Of a stretch of 36,121 bases of DNA, positions 6,954-15,796 are shown in pieces. The position numbers were made by a program, and so were the translations under genes. This DNA is from Paucibacter sp. KBW04. Lineage in GTDB: Bacteria; Pseudomonadota; Gammaproteobacteria; Burkholderiales; Burkholderiaceae_C. Location: positions 147,488 to 183,608 of the forward strand of contig NZ_QAJN01000003.1 of assembly GCF_003852425.1 (NCBI RefSeq), written 5' to 3'. Numbering within the stretch: position 1 is the stretch's first letter; each line of letters begins with the position of its first letter. Below the pieces are notes generated by a model. It saw only the letters and a program-made list of their open reading frames with translations. It was not told the origin of the DNA and ran no database searches.

Positions 6954-8591
6954 TCAGCGATTGGCGGCTCGCGGCTGCAAGGGCCAAACGCGCACGAGGC
7001 CGGGTGCAGCGGCGCCTTGTGAGTGCCCCCAGGGCCGGGCGGCGCCCGGCCCGCCCCCCAGGAGGGTCAAGCAAGCTTGGGGCGGCCCGGCGCTTTTTTG
7101 TGAAAACACCCAGGCTTGCAGGCCCAGATCGGCCGCCTCGGGAAAGATCAGCTCGCTCAAGCAAGCGGTGGCGGCATCATCGGCCTCACCCCTGCCCAGT
7201 TCGGAGACGAAGACCTCGACCGAGCAGGCATCCAGCAGCAGGCGCAAGCGCAGGGCCCCCGCTGCCTGCGGCAAGGGCGCTCCCCGGCGGCCGGCCCAGC
7301 GCAACTCGTCAACAAGGAGGCCGGAGCGGGAGCGGTCGACGTACACCTGGCCGCGCGGCCCATCGATACCGACCTCGGTATAACGCAGACCATCGCGGCT
7401 GCAGCGCAGGCGCAAGCTGAAGCAGGAGGCGGGATCCAACCTCAGATCCCATTGCAACTCCAGGCTACGCGCGTCCACCTCGTCCGGCAGCTTCAAGTCG
7501 TGCAAGCCTTGGCCTGGGATCTCAAACTCGTGCTGCGGGCCGCGCAAGGCCGCCAGGCCCGGCCAGGGCCTTTGCGCCAGGCGCGTCCCCTCAGCGGTCT
7601 CCTGCAAGAACAGCTCACGCGGCACGCTCATCGCACCACGCCAAGGCAAGGCGGCCGGGCTGGGCGTGTGCTTGGCATAGCCGTGGTTATTCATCCAGGC
7701 GATCCAGAGCGGCGGCCGACCGGCCTCGGGCGGCAGGCCAGCCCAGGACAGGGCGGCGTAGAAATCACAACCATGGTCGACCCAAAACCCTGCTTGCCCC
7801 GCTTGCCCCGCTTGCCCTGCCTGCCCTGCCCCCGGCTCACAAATGAATTGCCGGCCGTCGAACTGGCCGATGAAGACCTGGGCCCCGCTGCCACCCGGGT
7901 GGCCGGCAAAGGTATCGACCTTGAGCAGCCAACGGCTGGGCTGGCCCACCTCCACGGCGGGGAATTCGATCAGGTCCGGGCATTCCCAGATGCCGCCCAC
8001 CTCGCCGGCTGGGCCGAAGTCGCTCAGATGCAGCCAATGCCGCAGATTGACGGAAGCGAAGAAGGAGACCTGATGGTCGTCCGGCCGCACCACGGCCATC
8101 ACCCAACGCCGGGTGGGCGCATGCCAGAACACCTTGGGGTCGCGGAAGTCCCGCAGGCCCAGGTCCAGCACCGGGTTGCCGGCGTACTTGGTCCAGCTCA
8201 GGCCACGGTCCAGGCTGTAGGCCAGCTCCTGCGCCTGGCCGCCCTGGGGCACGCGCAAGCAGCCGGTATAGATGGCCACCCAGGGCGCTTGGGCCCCGCT
8301 TCCAAAGCCACTGCTATTGGCATGATCGATGACGATGCTGCCCGAATAGATGGACACCCGTTCGTCCTCGGGGATGGCCAGGGGCAGCTCCTGCCAGTGC
8401 AAGAGATCGCGGCTCAGGGCATGGCCCCAGCTCATATGCCCCCATTGCTCGCCAAAGGGGTTGTGCTGGAAGAACAGGTGGTACTCGCCGCCTTCGTAGA
8501 TCAGGCCATTGGGGTCGTTGATCCAATGCCGCGCCGCGGTGAAATGCCAGAGCGGGCGGTAAGGGTCGGCGTTTTCAAGCGCCGAGCTCAT
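6954..8591 (-). CDS. Glycoside hydrolase family 32 (fructosidase), cytoplasmic
   Basis: GH32 enzymes hydrolyse beta-fructosides such as sucrose, inulin or levan oligomers. The 545 residues show all catalytic signatures: WINDPNG with nucleophile Asp26, FRDPK (149-153), and WECPDL with acid/base Glu203. A C-terminal beta-sandwich contains LDACSVEVFV. No signal peptide is present, so it probably cleaves imported sugar inside the cell. An insertion of four GQA repeats (about 255-267), encoded by 9-base tandem repeats at about 7790-7835, sits between blades. The ATG overlaps the GH13 stop (ATGA), tying it to the mal operon. Substrate is inferred to be sucrose or a small fructan. Confidence 0.92.
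   Translation of the reverse strand: MSSALENADPYRPLWHFTAARHWINDPNGLIYEGGEYHLFFQHNPFGEQWGHMSWGHALSRDLLHWQELPLAIPEDERVSIYSGSIVIDHANSSGFGSGAQAPWVAIYTGCLRVPQGGQAQELAYSLDRGLSWTKYAGNPVLDLGLRDFRDPKVFWHAPTRRWVMAVVRPDDHQVSFFASVNLRHWLHLSDFGPAGEVGGIWECPDLIEFPAVEVGQPSRWLLKVDTFAGHPGGSGAQVFIGQFDGRQFICEPGAGQAGQAGQAGQAGFWVDHGCDFYAALSWAGLPPEAGRPPLWIAWMNNHGYAKHTPSPAALPWRGAMSVPRELFLQETAEGTRLAQRPWPGLAALRGPQHEFEIPGQGLHDLKLPDEVDARSLELQWDLRLDPASCFSLRLRCSRDGLRYTEVGIDGPRGQVYVDRSRSGLLVDELRWAGRRGAPLPQAAGALRLRLLLDACSVEVFVSELGRGEADDAATACLSELIFPEAADLGLQAWVFSQKSAGPPQACLTLLGGGPGAARPWGHSQGAAAPGLVRVWPLQPRAANR
7786..7840. repeat. Imperfect 9-base tandem repeat inside the GH32 gene
   Basis: About four to five copies of a GCTTGCCCC-like unit run through this stretch, encoding repeated Gly-Gln-Ala on the minus strand. 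The repeat length is a multiple of three, so copy changes would alter the loop length but keep the frame. It is a slippage-prone site, not a CRISPR array. Confidence 0.7.
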
Positions 8592-9931
8592 TGCGCGTCA
8601 ACACGCCAGTCCCAGGCCGGCAGGCTTTGAGACTTGCCGTCCAGGTGATAGGTTTGGATCTGATCGCTCAGGTTCACCACCACGCCCACCTGATTGGCGC
8701 CCGCCACCCGGCGAAAGGCCAGCAGCTGCGCATTGCCCACATCCAGCAACTGCACCGGTGCGCCGTACTGGCCATTGGCCAGGGCCGGGTTCTTGCGCTT
8801 GAGCGAGAGCAACTCGGTGTAGAAGGGCTGCAGCTCCAGCAGCTTCCAGTCGATCGCGTCCTTCTCAAAAAAGGCCAGGCGCTTGTCCAGCCGCGCCTCT
8901 TGGCCGCCGTAGATCAGGGGCATGCCGGGCAAGGTGAAGCTGAGCACGGCCAGGGCTTGATAGGCCGGGCCGTAGAGCTCAGCGTCCGTGCCATGCCAGG
9001 AGTTGAAGTCGTGATTGCTGGTGAAGCGCATGCGGTAGGCATGGGCCGGGTAGCCACTGGTCTTGGGATCGGCCTGGCGCTGTATCCAGCTGCGCAGTTC
9101 TGCGGCGCCGGCCTTGCCCTGGCCTATGGCCTTGAAGACATCCGCCAAATCCCAGCTGTAAGTCATGTCAAAGGCGCTGCGATGCAGCTCCGCCTTGTCG
9201 GACTCGGCCAGCATGAAGACGGGTTTGATGGCGTCCAGCTCGCGCCGGGCGCGTTCCCAAAACGAGGTGGGCACCAGGCTGGCCACATCGCAGCGAAAGC
9301 CGTCCAGCCCCACCTCGCGCAGCCAAAAGGCCATGGCCGCGATCATCGCGTCGCGCAGGGCCGGCTGCTCGTAGTTGAGGGCCACCACATCGGTCCAGTA
9401 CTCGGGCTCGGGGCCTTCGGTAAAGGTGACGGGGTAGATCTCGCCCTGGGCATTGAGCTTGTACCAATCCTTGTGCTCGCGGGTCCAGGGGTGATCCCAG
9501 GCGGTGTGATTGGGCACCCAGTCCAAGATCACCTTGAGCCCCAAGGCATGGGCCTGGCTCACCAGGGCCTTGGCATCGGCCAGTGTGCCGAACTCGGGGT
9601 TGACGGAGGTGTAGTCGCTGATGGAGTAGTAGCTGCCCAGGCTGCCCTTGCGGTTCAACTTGCCTATGGGCTGTATGGGCATCAGCCACAGAATGTCCAC
9701 CCCCATGGCCTTGAGCCTGGGCAGTTGGGCGCTGACGGCGGCCAGCGTGCCCTCGGCCGAAAACTGGCGCACATTGATTTGGTAGATGCTGGCCTGGCGT
9801 GACCAGTCCACATGCGGCATATACGAGGCTGTAGCGGGTGCAGGGGATTGGCTCATGGTGTTGGGGCTTGAGAAAACCAGGGCCGCGGCAGCCAGCAAGG
9901 CCGCCCAGCGTGAACAGAAGGGAGTTGGCAT
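8588..9931 (-). CDS. Glycoside hydrolase family 13 (alpha-amylase/alpha-glucosidase-like), periplasmic
   Basis: This 447-residue enzyme has the GH13 barrel: DWVPNH (137-142), GFRCDVA with nucleophile Asp215, LAESDKAE with acid/base Glu243, and TSNHD with Asp308. A hydrophobic N-terminal segment (about 8-21) looks like a signal peptide, placing it in the periplasm. The family cleaves or rearranges alpha-glucosidic bonds; this short form resembles periplasmic maltodextrin- or alpha-glucoside-acting enzymes. It starts nine bases after malG and overlaps the GH32 start. Having GH13 in the periplasm and GH32 in the cytoplasm suggests a mixed gluco-fructo-oligosaccharide diet, or use of both starch sugars and sucrose. 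Confidence 0.9.
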   Translation of the reverse strand: MPTPFCSRWAALLAAAALVFSSPNTMSQSPAPATASYMPHVDWSRQASIYQINVRQFSAEGTLAAVSAQLPRLKAMGVDILWLMPIQPIGKLNRKGSLGSYYSISDYTSVNPEFGTLADAKALVSQAHALGLKVILDWVPNHTAWDHPWTREHKDWYKLNAQGEIYPVTFTEGPEPEYWTDVVALNYEQPALRDAMIAAMAFWLREVGLDGFRCDVASLVPTSFWERARRELDAIKPVFMLAESDKAELHRSAFDMTYSWDLADVFKAIGQGKAGAAELRSWIQRQADPKTSGYPAHAYRMRFTSNHDFNSWHGTDAELYGPAYQALAVLSFTLPGMPLIYGGQEARLDKRLAFFEKDAIDWKLLELQPFYTELLSLKRKNPALANGQYGAPVQLLDVGNAQLLAFRRVAGANQVGVVVNLSDQIQTYHLDGKSQSLPAWDWRVDAQ

Positions 9932-9940
9932 GGGGAGAAA

Positions 9941-10831
9941 TCAACCTTTCACGCCCCCGGCCGCCAGGCCGGAGATCAGCCAGCGCTGGGCCAGCAAAAA
10001 GACAGCGGTGATGGGCAGGCCGGACAGCAAGGCCGCCGCCGCGAAATCACCCCAGTGGAAGTTGTGCTCATGCACAAAAAGCTTGGCACCCACCGCCAGG
10101 GTGAGCTGGTCCTGCTGGGTCAGCAAGACGGAGGCCACCGGGTACTCGATGATGGCGCCGATGAAGGCCAGCAAAAACACCACCGCCAGCACCGGCAAGG
10201 CCATGGGCAGCAGCACGCGGTAAAAGGTCTGCCAGACGCTGGCGCCATCCACCCGCGCGGCTTCTTCGATTTCCACCGGCAAGGTGTCGAAATAGCCCTT
10301 CAGCGTCCACACATGCATGGCGATGCCGCCCGAGTAAGCCAGCACCAGGGACGCATGGGTGTTGAGCCCCAACGCAGGGATGGCCATACCCAGGCGGTCG
10401 AAGATGGCGTAGATGGCCACCAAGGCCAGCACGGCCGGGAACATCTGCATCAGCATCAGGCCGGTGAGCAAGGCGCGCCGGCCGGCGAACTGCAGCCGAG
10501 CCAGGGCATAGGCCGCGGTGGTCGAGAACAGCAGGCTCACCAGGCCCGAGACGGTGGCCACCTTGACAGAGTTCCACAGCCACAGCAGCACCGGCAGATC
10601 GGGCTGCAGCAGGCGGCCGTCCGGCCCGGCATAGGGCAGGCCCAGGACATAACGCCAATGCTCCAGGCTCAGGGTGCTGGGGATCAGGCTGCCGCTGGAA
10701 AAATTACCCGGCCGCAGCGAGACCGAGATCACCACCAAAAAAGGGAACAGCACCAGGGCGCTGAGCAGCAGCAAAAAGAGGTGGGCCGCCAGCTTGCGCC
10801 AGCGCTGGGAGCGATGTTGGACGATGGCCAT
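9941..10831 (-). CDS. malG: Maltose-type ABC transporter permease MalG
   Basis: MalG is the second membrane subunit of the maltose/maltodextrin importer. Starting at ATG 10831 the protein is 296 residues, the same length as E. coli MalG. Its start MAIVQHRSQRW and LRPGNFSSGSLIP closely parallel that protein, so I reject the upstream ATG at 10855, which overlaps malF. Six membrane segments, the EAA loop EEAARVDGASVWQTFYRVLLP that contacts the ATPase, and the C-terminal GLAAGGVKG are all typical. It follows the malF stop by four bases. The sequence is close enough to MalG to call the family confidently; exact sugar specificity is not shown. Confidence 0.94.
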   Translation of the reverse strand: MAIVQHRSQRWRKLAAHLFLLLLSALVLFPFLVVISVSLRPGNFSSGSLIPSTLSLEHWRYVLGLPYAGPDGRLLQPDLPVLLWLWNSVKVATVSGLVSLLFSTTAAYALARLQFAGRRALLTGLMLMQMFPAVLALVAIYAIFDRLGMAIPALGLNTHASLVLAYSGGIAMHVWTLKGYFDTLPVEIEEAARVDGASVWQTFYRVLLPMALPVLAVVFLLAFIGAIIEYPVASVLLTQQDQLTLAVGAKLFVHEHNFHWGDFAAAALLSGLPITAVFLLAQRWLISGLAAGGVKG

Positions 10832-10835
10832 GGAA

Positions 10836-12404
10836 CTAGCTCGCTTTCGCGTCATTGATCCGGGTCAGCCGCATCTGCACCAAGGTGATGGCGGCCACGA
10901 TGAGGAAGATCAGCGTGGAGATGGCGGAGGCCAGGCCGAATTGCTGGCCCGAGTCCTGAAACGCGATGCGCCAGGTGTAGGAGACCAGGATGTCGGTCGT
11001 GCCCGCCGGCAGGCTGGTGTCCAGCTGATCGGGGCGGCCGCCGGTGAGCAGGCTGATCAGCACAAAGTTATTGAAATTGAAGGCAAAGGCGCTGATCAGC
11101 AAGGGCGTGAGCGGCTTGAGGATCAGCGGCAGCGTGATCAAGCGGAAATTGTCCCAAGGCCCAGCGCCAGCCACGGCCGAGGCTTCGTAGAGATCGCTGG
11201 GAATGGACTGGATCAGGCCACTGCACAACACCATCATGTAGGGGAAGCCCAGCCACAGATTGACGATCAGCAGCATGGTCTTGGCCAGCAAGGGGTCGGA
11301 GAACCAGGCCGGTTTGATGCCGAAGAGCCCATGCAGGATCAGATTGACCTCGCCCAGGTTCTGGTTGAACAAGCCCTTGAACACCAGAATCGAAATAAAG
11401 CCCGGCACCGCATAGGGCAAGAAGAGCACCAGGCGGTAGGCGGCCCGGCACTCCAGGCTCTGCCAGTTCAGCAGCACGGCCAGCAGCAGGCCCAAAGCCG
11501 CGGTGGAGATCACCGTCAGGGCCGAGAACATCACCGTCCAGGCGAACACGCTCAAGAAGGGCGCGCGAAATCGCGAGTCGCCAAAAATCCGCGCAAAGTG
11601 GCGCCAGCCCACGTTGACACGGTAGCCCGGCTGCAGCTGCTCACCGTCCGGGCCGGTGAAAAAGCCTTGGGCGGCATCGGGGCGGTAGAGCTGGCCGCTG
11701 AGTGTGTGCCGCAGGCTGCCATCGGCCTGCAGCTCAAACAAGGGGCGGCTTTGCGCGAACTCACGCAGGCTGCTCAGGCTCAGGCGCTGACCCTGCGGGG
11801 TGAGCAGGCTCAGCTGGCGCAAGCCCGGCAAGAGCGGCACCCGCTCGGCCATGCTGAGCTCGCGGCCAAGGGGGGCGCTATCGTTGACGCTATCGTTGAC
11901 GCCATCGCTGTGGCTTTCACTGAGGGTCAGGTCTTGCGCTGACACCGAATCCAAGCGGAACACGGGGCTGAGCAAGCTCGGGCCGCCCTCCCCGCCTTTC
12001 TCGTCCTCCCCTGCGATCAAACGCAGGCGCAGACCGCCATCGCCCTGACTGTGCAGGCTGAACTCGCGTTGCGAGGCCGGCACCTGCAAGCGCTCTTCCA
12101 AAAGCAGCTCGCGCGCACGCTCAAAGTCCAGCAGATTGCGCGCGCTGTAATTGCTAAAACCCAGGCCCAGGGTGTAGAGCATGGGGAAGATCACAAACAC
12201 CAGGGCCGCCGCCACCCCAGGGAAGAGGTAGCGCAAAGCCCCGCTGCGCGGCGAGCTATAGGTCCACAGCGCCAGCACGCCCGCGGCCAAGAGCACGGCG
12301 GCGAGCAAGGTCTGGCCGCTGGCATAGACACCCGTCAGCGCCAGCAGCAAGAGCAGCGCGCCGCCCAGTTGCAAGCCATGGCGCAGCCAAGCGCGCGTCT
12401 TCAT
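10836..12404 (-). CDS. malF: Maltose-type ABC transporter permease MalF with P2 domain
   Basis: MalF is the larger membrane subunit of the maltose importer. This 522-residue protein keeps the large periplasmic P2 loop (about 88-275) that binds MalE in enterobacteria, bracketed by conserved stretches such as FSNYSARNLLDFERA and WRHFARIFGD. The EAA loop YEASAVAGAGPWDNF starts near residue 406. ATG 12404 shares a base with the malE stop (TGATG); the in-frame extension upstream lies inside malE and is spurious. An unusual VNDSVNDS stretch in P2 comes from a 12-base tandem repeat. No ATPase gene accompanies malEFG here. Confidence 0.94.
   Translation of the reverse strand: MKTRAWLRHGLQLGGALLLLLALTGVYASGQTLLAAVLLAAGVLALWTYSSPRSGALRYLFPGVAAALVFVIFPMLYTLGLGFSNYSARNLLDFERARELLLEERLQVPASQREFSLHSQGDGGLRLRLIAGEDEKGGEGGPSLLSPVFRLDSVSAQDLTLSESHSDGVNDSVNDSAPLGRELSMAERVPLLPGLRQLSLLTPQGQRLSLSSLREFAQSRPLFELQADGSLRHTLSGQLYRPDAAQGFFTGPDGEQLQPGYRVNVGWRHFARIFGDSRFRAPFLSVFAWTVMFSALTVISTAALGLLLAVLLNWQSLECRAAYRLVLFLPYAVPGFISILVFKGLFNQNLGEVNLILHGLFGIKPAWFSDPLLAKTMLLIVNLWLGFPYMMVLCSGLIQSIPSDLYEASAVAGAGPWDNFRLITLPLILKPLTPLLISAFAFNFNNFVLISLLTGGRPDQLDTSLPAGTTDILVSYTWRIAFQDSGQQFGLASAISTLIFLIVAAITLVQMRLTRINDAKAS
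11877..11912. repeat. 12-base tandem repeat inside malF
   Basis: GCTATCGTTGAC occurs twice in tandem (11877-11888, 11889-11900), followed by a degenerate third copy (11901-11912). It encodes the VNDSVNDS-like insertion in the periplasmic P2 loop of MalF and keeps the reading frame. It probably arose by replication slippage. Confidence 0.75.
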
Positions 12405-13633
12405 CAGGCCGCCTCCCGGATGCGGCGGGCCGCGCCAGCCATGGCCTCGGCCGGTGTTTGCCGCCCCTCGCTGAGATTGAGCAGGGCAGACTTCATGGCC
12501 GACCAAAAGCGGCCCATCTCGGGGATGCAAGGCGTGGGCACGCCGTCGCGGGCCGAGGCCATGATGCCCACCACCCGCTCGCCCTTGCCCGGCTGAGCCG
12601 CCAACTCGGCATAAAAGCTGCGGCTGGCCGGTGCGCCAATCGGCTCGGCCTGATCGATCAGGCGCAGGCCTGCGGGGCTGAGCAAATAGTGCTCGATGAA
12701 CTCCACCGCCAGTTCGCGTTGGCGGGTGGCGCGGTTGATCATCACGCCCTTGACGCCCACATAGGGCGCGGCCGGCCGGCCCGCCACCGCCGGGATGCGG
12801 GCGATGCCGAAGTCCACCCCGGCGCGCTGCAGATTCACCCAGGACCAGGGCCCGTTGATCATCATCGCCACCCGGCCCTGCGCCATGGCGGCCTCCATCT
12901 CGGCGTAGCCGCTACCCACAGGCATCAGCCCTTCGCGAATCATGCGGGCCAGCAGTTCGGCGCCGACCCGGACGCCCGGGCCATCGACGCCGCAATCCTG
13001 CGCGTCATAGCTGCCATCGGCCCGGCGCTTGAAGGCATAGCCGCCATGCGCGGCCAGCAGCGGCCATGAAAAATAGCAATTGCTGTAGTCCCACAAGATG
13101 GCGCTGCGGCCGCTGGGCCGCAGGCGCGCATCCAGGGCAAACACCTGCTCAAAGTTCTGCGGCGGCGTGGGCAGCAAGGCCTTGTTGTAGACCAGGGTCA
13201 GCGCCTCCAGCGCCAGCGGATAGCCCCAGAGGCGCTGGCGCCACTGAAAGCCATCCCAGGCCATGGGATCGATATCGCGCAGCAAACGAGGGGGCGGCGT
13301 CACCGCATGCAAAAGCCCGCCCGCCACCCATTCGCCGATGCGGTCATGGCTGTAGAGGTAAATGTCGGGGCCCTTGCCCGCCGAGGCGGCTTGCTGGAAT
13401 TTGGCCGGGCCCTCATCGGGCGTTTCCACCACCACCGGCACGCCGGTGGCGGCGGTAAATGCCTCGCCCACCCGCCGCATGCCTTTGGCTCCTTCGACGG
13501 TGAACCAGATCACCAAGGGTTCAGGCGGCTTTGCCCTCGCGGCCACCGCAGCGGGCAGCAAGCCCAGGCCAGGCGCCGCACCCCAGGCGCAGGCCGATCC
13601 CAGCAGTTGACGGCGAGAGACTTTGCTCAACAT
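12404..13633 (-). CDS. malE: Maltose-type substrate-binding protein MalE
   Basis: This 409-residue periplasmic sugar-binding protein delivers its ligand to MalFG. The N-terminus SRRQLLGSACAWG has a twin-arginine pattern, so export by the Tat route is likely. The mature part shows the MalE-like order: LVIWFTVEGAKGMRRVGEAF, GPDIYLYSHDRIGEWVAGG, WGYPLALEALTLVYNKAL, MMINGPWSW, and VPTPCIPEMGRFWSAM near the end. It is the first gene of malEFG-GH13-GH32. No ribosome-binding site precedes the ATG; a promoter-like pair (TTGCAA, TAAAAC) would start transcription about at the ATG, suggesting a leaderless message. A HexR-like palindrome overlaps that promoter. Confidence 0.9.
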   Translation of the reverse strand: MLSKVSRRQLLGSACAWGAAPGLGLLPAAVAARAKPPEPLVIWFTVEGAKGMRRVGEAFTAATGVPVVVETPDEGPAKFQQAASAGKGPDIYLYSHDRIGEWVAGGLLHAVTPPPRLLRDIDPMAWDGFQWRQRLWGYPLALEALTLVYNKALLPTPPQNFEQVFALDARLRPSGRSAILWDYSNCYFSWPLLAAHGGYAFKRRADGSYDAQDCGVDGPGVRVGAELLARMIREGLMPVGSGYAEMEAAMAQGRVAMMINGPWSWVNLQRAGVDFGIARIPAVAGRPAAPYVGVKGVMINRATRQRELAVEFIEHYLLSPAGLRLIDQAEPIGAPASRSFYAELAAQPGKGERVVGIMASARDGVPTPCIPEMGRFWSAMKSALLNLSEGRQTPAEAMAGAARRIREAA

Positions 13634-13635
13634 GC

Positions 13636-13650
13636 CGTAGTTTTACTAGA
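13636..13650. promoter_or_regulatory. HexR-like operator at the malE start
   Basis: CGTAGT-TTT-ACTAGA fits the TGTAGY-N3-RCTACA pattern seen near the receptor and glucokinase genes, with one or two changes in the outer positions; the inner TAGT/ACTA arms are perfect. It lies two bases upstream of the malE ATG and covers the predicted -10 box (TAAAAC, 13640-13645), so a bound protein should block transcription. Confidence 0.55.
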
Positions 13651-13667
13651 TATGCTATCGATTGCAA
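13640..13667 (-). promoter_or_regulatory. Candidate promoter for the mal operon
   Basis: On the minus strand, TTGCAA (13667-13662) and TAAAAC (13645-13640) are spaced by 16 bases. The start point would fall about at the malE ATG (13633), with no room for a ribosome-binding site. This is inference from pattern and spacing only. Confidence 0.4.
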
Positions 13668-13700
13668 AGAGGGGAATCGCCGCTTTTCTTCGAAATTACA

Positions 13701-13715
13701 GGTAGTTTTAATACT
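13701..13715. promoter_or_regulatory. Weak second HexR-like site upstream of malE
   Basis: GGTAGT-TTT-AATACT has one good half (GGTAGT) and one poor half compared with TGTAGY-N3-RCTACA. It lies 65 bases upstream of the stronger malE site, between the S9 peptidase stop and malE, and could be an auxiliary site. Confidence 0.3.
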
Positions 13716-13739
13716 CCGCAATCCGGAATCCACTCGTGC

Positions 13740-15782
13740 TCAGGGCGCCAGGTGCTTGTCCAGAAAGGCCAGCACCCGGTTCCAGAAATCGATCTGCGTC
13801 TCGGGCGCCCGCCAGCCATGGCCCTCGTCTGGATAGACCTGCCATTCCACCTGCTTGTTGCTGGCAGGCAGGGCTTTGCGGAAGGCCTCGCCATGCACCA
13901 AGGGCACCCGCTTGTCGGCGCCCCCATAAGCGAGGAACAAGGGTTTGTTGATCTTGCCGGCATGGGTCAGTGGGGAGTTTTCCTTCAGGTCGGCCGCGTC
14001 CTTGACCCGGTCGCCGATCAGGGCCGGCGCGCCAAAGGTCTTGTAGTCGTCCGAGGTATCGCTCCAGCCCACGCTGTAAAGCATGTCCAGATCGGTCACC
14101 CCCACCCAGGCGACGGCGCAGCGGTACAGCTCGGGCTCGCGAATCAGGCCCATCAAGCTGGCATAGCCGCCGTAGCTGGCGCCGGCAATGGCAATGCGCT
14201 TGGGGTCGGCGATGCCTTGCGCGATGGCCCATTGCGTGGCTTCCGCCACATCGGTCTGCATGGCCTTGCCCCATTGGCGCCAGCCACCCCGCGCATGTTT
14301 GAGCCCAAAGCCGGTAGTCCCGCGAAACTGAGGCTGAAGCACGGCATAGCCGCGCGCGTTCAAGAGTTGCACCTCGGCGTCCCATTGCCAGGACGGCCCA
14401 TGCACAAAAGGCCCGCCATGCACCAGCACGACCGTGGGCAGGTTCTTCTTGGGCCCGTCTTTGGGCAGGCTCAGCCACACAGGCAGGTCCGAGCCATCAC
14501 GCGCCTTGATGCGCTGCAAATCCATGGACGCCATCTGCTTGGCCTCGATATCCGGCCGCTGCGCACCCAAGCGGCTGAACTTACGGGTCTGCCGGTTGTA
14601 GAGAAAGAAGAGTCGGGGCTGGATATCGGCAAAGGCCTCCACCAAGACCCAGGACTCATCGCCGGACCAAGGCACCGAGAGCCGGTTGACGGTGCGCGGC
14701 AAGACCTTGTCGATCTGGGCTTGCAGGGCACGCATATCTGGGTCCAACCACTGCGTCACCTCGGCATCGATGGTGAAACGCAGGCCCAAGACCTTGTCGG
14801 CGCGGGTGATGACCTCGGCATCCACATCGAAGTCGGGCGACTGCAGCAAGGGCTTGTCGGACCATTCGCCCTTGACGGGATCCAGCAGCCACATGGCTTG
14901 CTTGTCGCTGCCACGCCGGGCACTGATGTAGAGCTGGCCATCGCTGGCCACATGGCGCACCCCAAAATCACCCTCACCACCCGTGAAGACATTGAACTCG
15001 GTGAGCGTCTTCCATTGACCGTTGGCGGCGTCCAGCCAGCGCAGCGCCCCCTTCTCGGCCTGACGCGTCAACACCACCCGCAGATTGCCTTGGCCATCAG
15101 GCCACCAGGCCACCGAATGCAAGGGGCTGTCGAGCTCCACGGCTCGCCCCGTCAAAGTATTCAGGCTGAGCAGCTTGAAATAGCCCCAATCTTTTTCGCT
15201 ATGGGCCTCGGGCCGCAGCACCAAGACCTCGGGCCCCTTGCGATGGGTGCTGCCATTGAGAAGAAAAGTGTTCCAGGGTTGCAGGCGGGCGTTGTCGTTG
15301 CCATTCTTCAGCCACGCCCATTGCCGCTCCACCAACTGTTTCAGATTCGACCCGTCGTGATCCACCGCAAACAAGCCAGGCCCGGCATCCTGCTTGGCCT
15401 GCGGCGTTTCGCGGTCGCTGAGGGTGAAAGCCAGGCGATTGGGATTGACCCAGACCACCCAACCCACATCGGCACTGTCGGAGTTGAAGGCAATCTGCGG
15501 CTTCATGCTGGCCAGATCCAGCACCGACAACATCAAGCGCCCATGCGGCCCCACGGTCAGCATGGCCAGGCGCTTGCCATCGGGCGAGAGTACGGCCGCC
15601 TCCATCTGGCTGCGCTTGACGAAGGATTCTGCCCTTGGGCCACCTTCGCCCGCTTGCGCCCGACGCAAGGGCCAGGCGGTGAGCGCGGCGCTGAGCAGCA
15701 GGCTGCGACGCGTCAGGCGCAGCACGGAAGCGCGCGAGGCCCAGGTGTTCCTGGCGCTCAGCGCATTCAGCTTGGGCCTCAT
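13740..15782 (-). CDS. S9 family prolyl oligopeptidase-like peptidase, Tat-exported
   Basis: This 680-residue protein has a beta-propeller-like N-terminal half and a C-terminal alpha/beta hydrolase domain of the S9 serine peptidase family. The triad is visible: Ser536 in GASYGGYASL, Asp623 in YGGADKRVP, and His655 in DEGHGW. VLVHGGPFVHGP forms the oxyanion region. The leader LTRRSLLLSAALTAW is a twin-arginine signal (RR at 25-26). I chose ATG 15782 because AGGGAG lies eight bases upstream; a longer frame back to 15872 overlaps the halogenase gene. It lies 14 bases after the halogenase gene. Such peptidases often accompany TonB receptors, but its substrate here is unknown. Confidence 0.9.
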   Translation of the reverse strand: MRPKLNALSARNTWASRASVLRLTRRSLLLSAALTAWPLRRAQAGEGGPRAESFVKRSQMEAAVLSPDGKRLAMLTVGPHGRLMLSVLDLASMKPQIAFNSDSADVGWVVWVNPNRLAFTLSDRETPQAKQDAGPGLFAVDHDGSNLKQLVERQWAWLKNGNDNARLQPWNTFLLNGSTHRKGPEVLVLRPEAHSEKDWGYFKLLSLNTLTGRAVELDSPLHSVAWWPDGQGNLRVVLTRQAEKGALRWLDAANGQWKTLTEFNVFTGGEGDFGVRHVASDGQLYISARRGSDKQAMWLLDPVKGEWSDKPLLQSPDFDVDAEVITRADKVLGLRFTIDAEVTQWLDPDMRALQAQIDKVLPRTVNRLSVPWSGDESWVLVEAFADIQPRLFFLYNRQTRKFSRLGAQRPDIEAKQMASMDLQRIKARDGSDLPVWLSLPKDGPKKNLPTVVLVHGGPFVHGPSWQWDAEVQLLNARGYAVLQPQFRGTTGFGLKHARGGWRQWGKAMQTDVAEATQWAIAQGIADPKRIAIAGASYGGYASLMGLIREPELYRCAVAWVGVTDLDMLYSVGWSDTSDDYKTFGAPALIGDRVKDAADLKENSPLTHAGKINKPLFLAYGGADKRVPLVHGEAFRKALPASNKQVEWQVYPDEGHGWRAPETQIDFWNRVLAFLDKHLAP

Positions 15783-15796
15783 CGTGTTTCTCCCTT

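Noticed and set aside
7786-7840. Possible CRISPR-like short repeats
   Set aside because: The units are adjacent with no spacers and encode part of a protein; no CRISPR array or cas gene is seen in the window.
7116-8630. 504-residue plus-strand frame across the GH32 gene
   Set aside because: Low-complexity, Gln/Ala/Gly-rich shadow; the GH32 frame carries all catalytic motifs.
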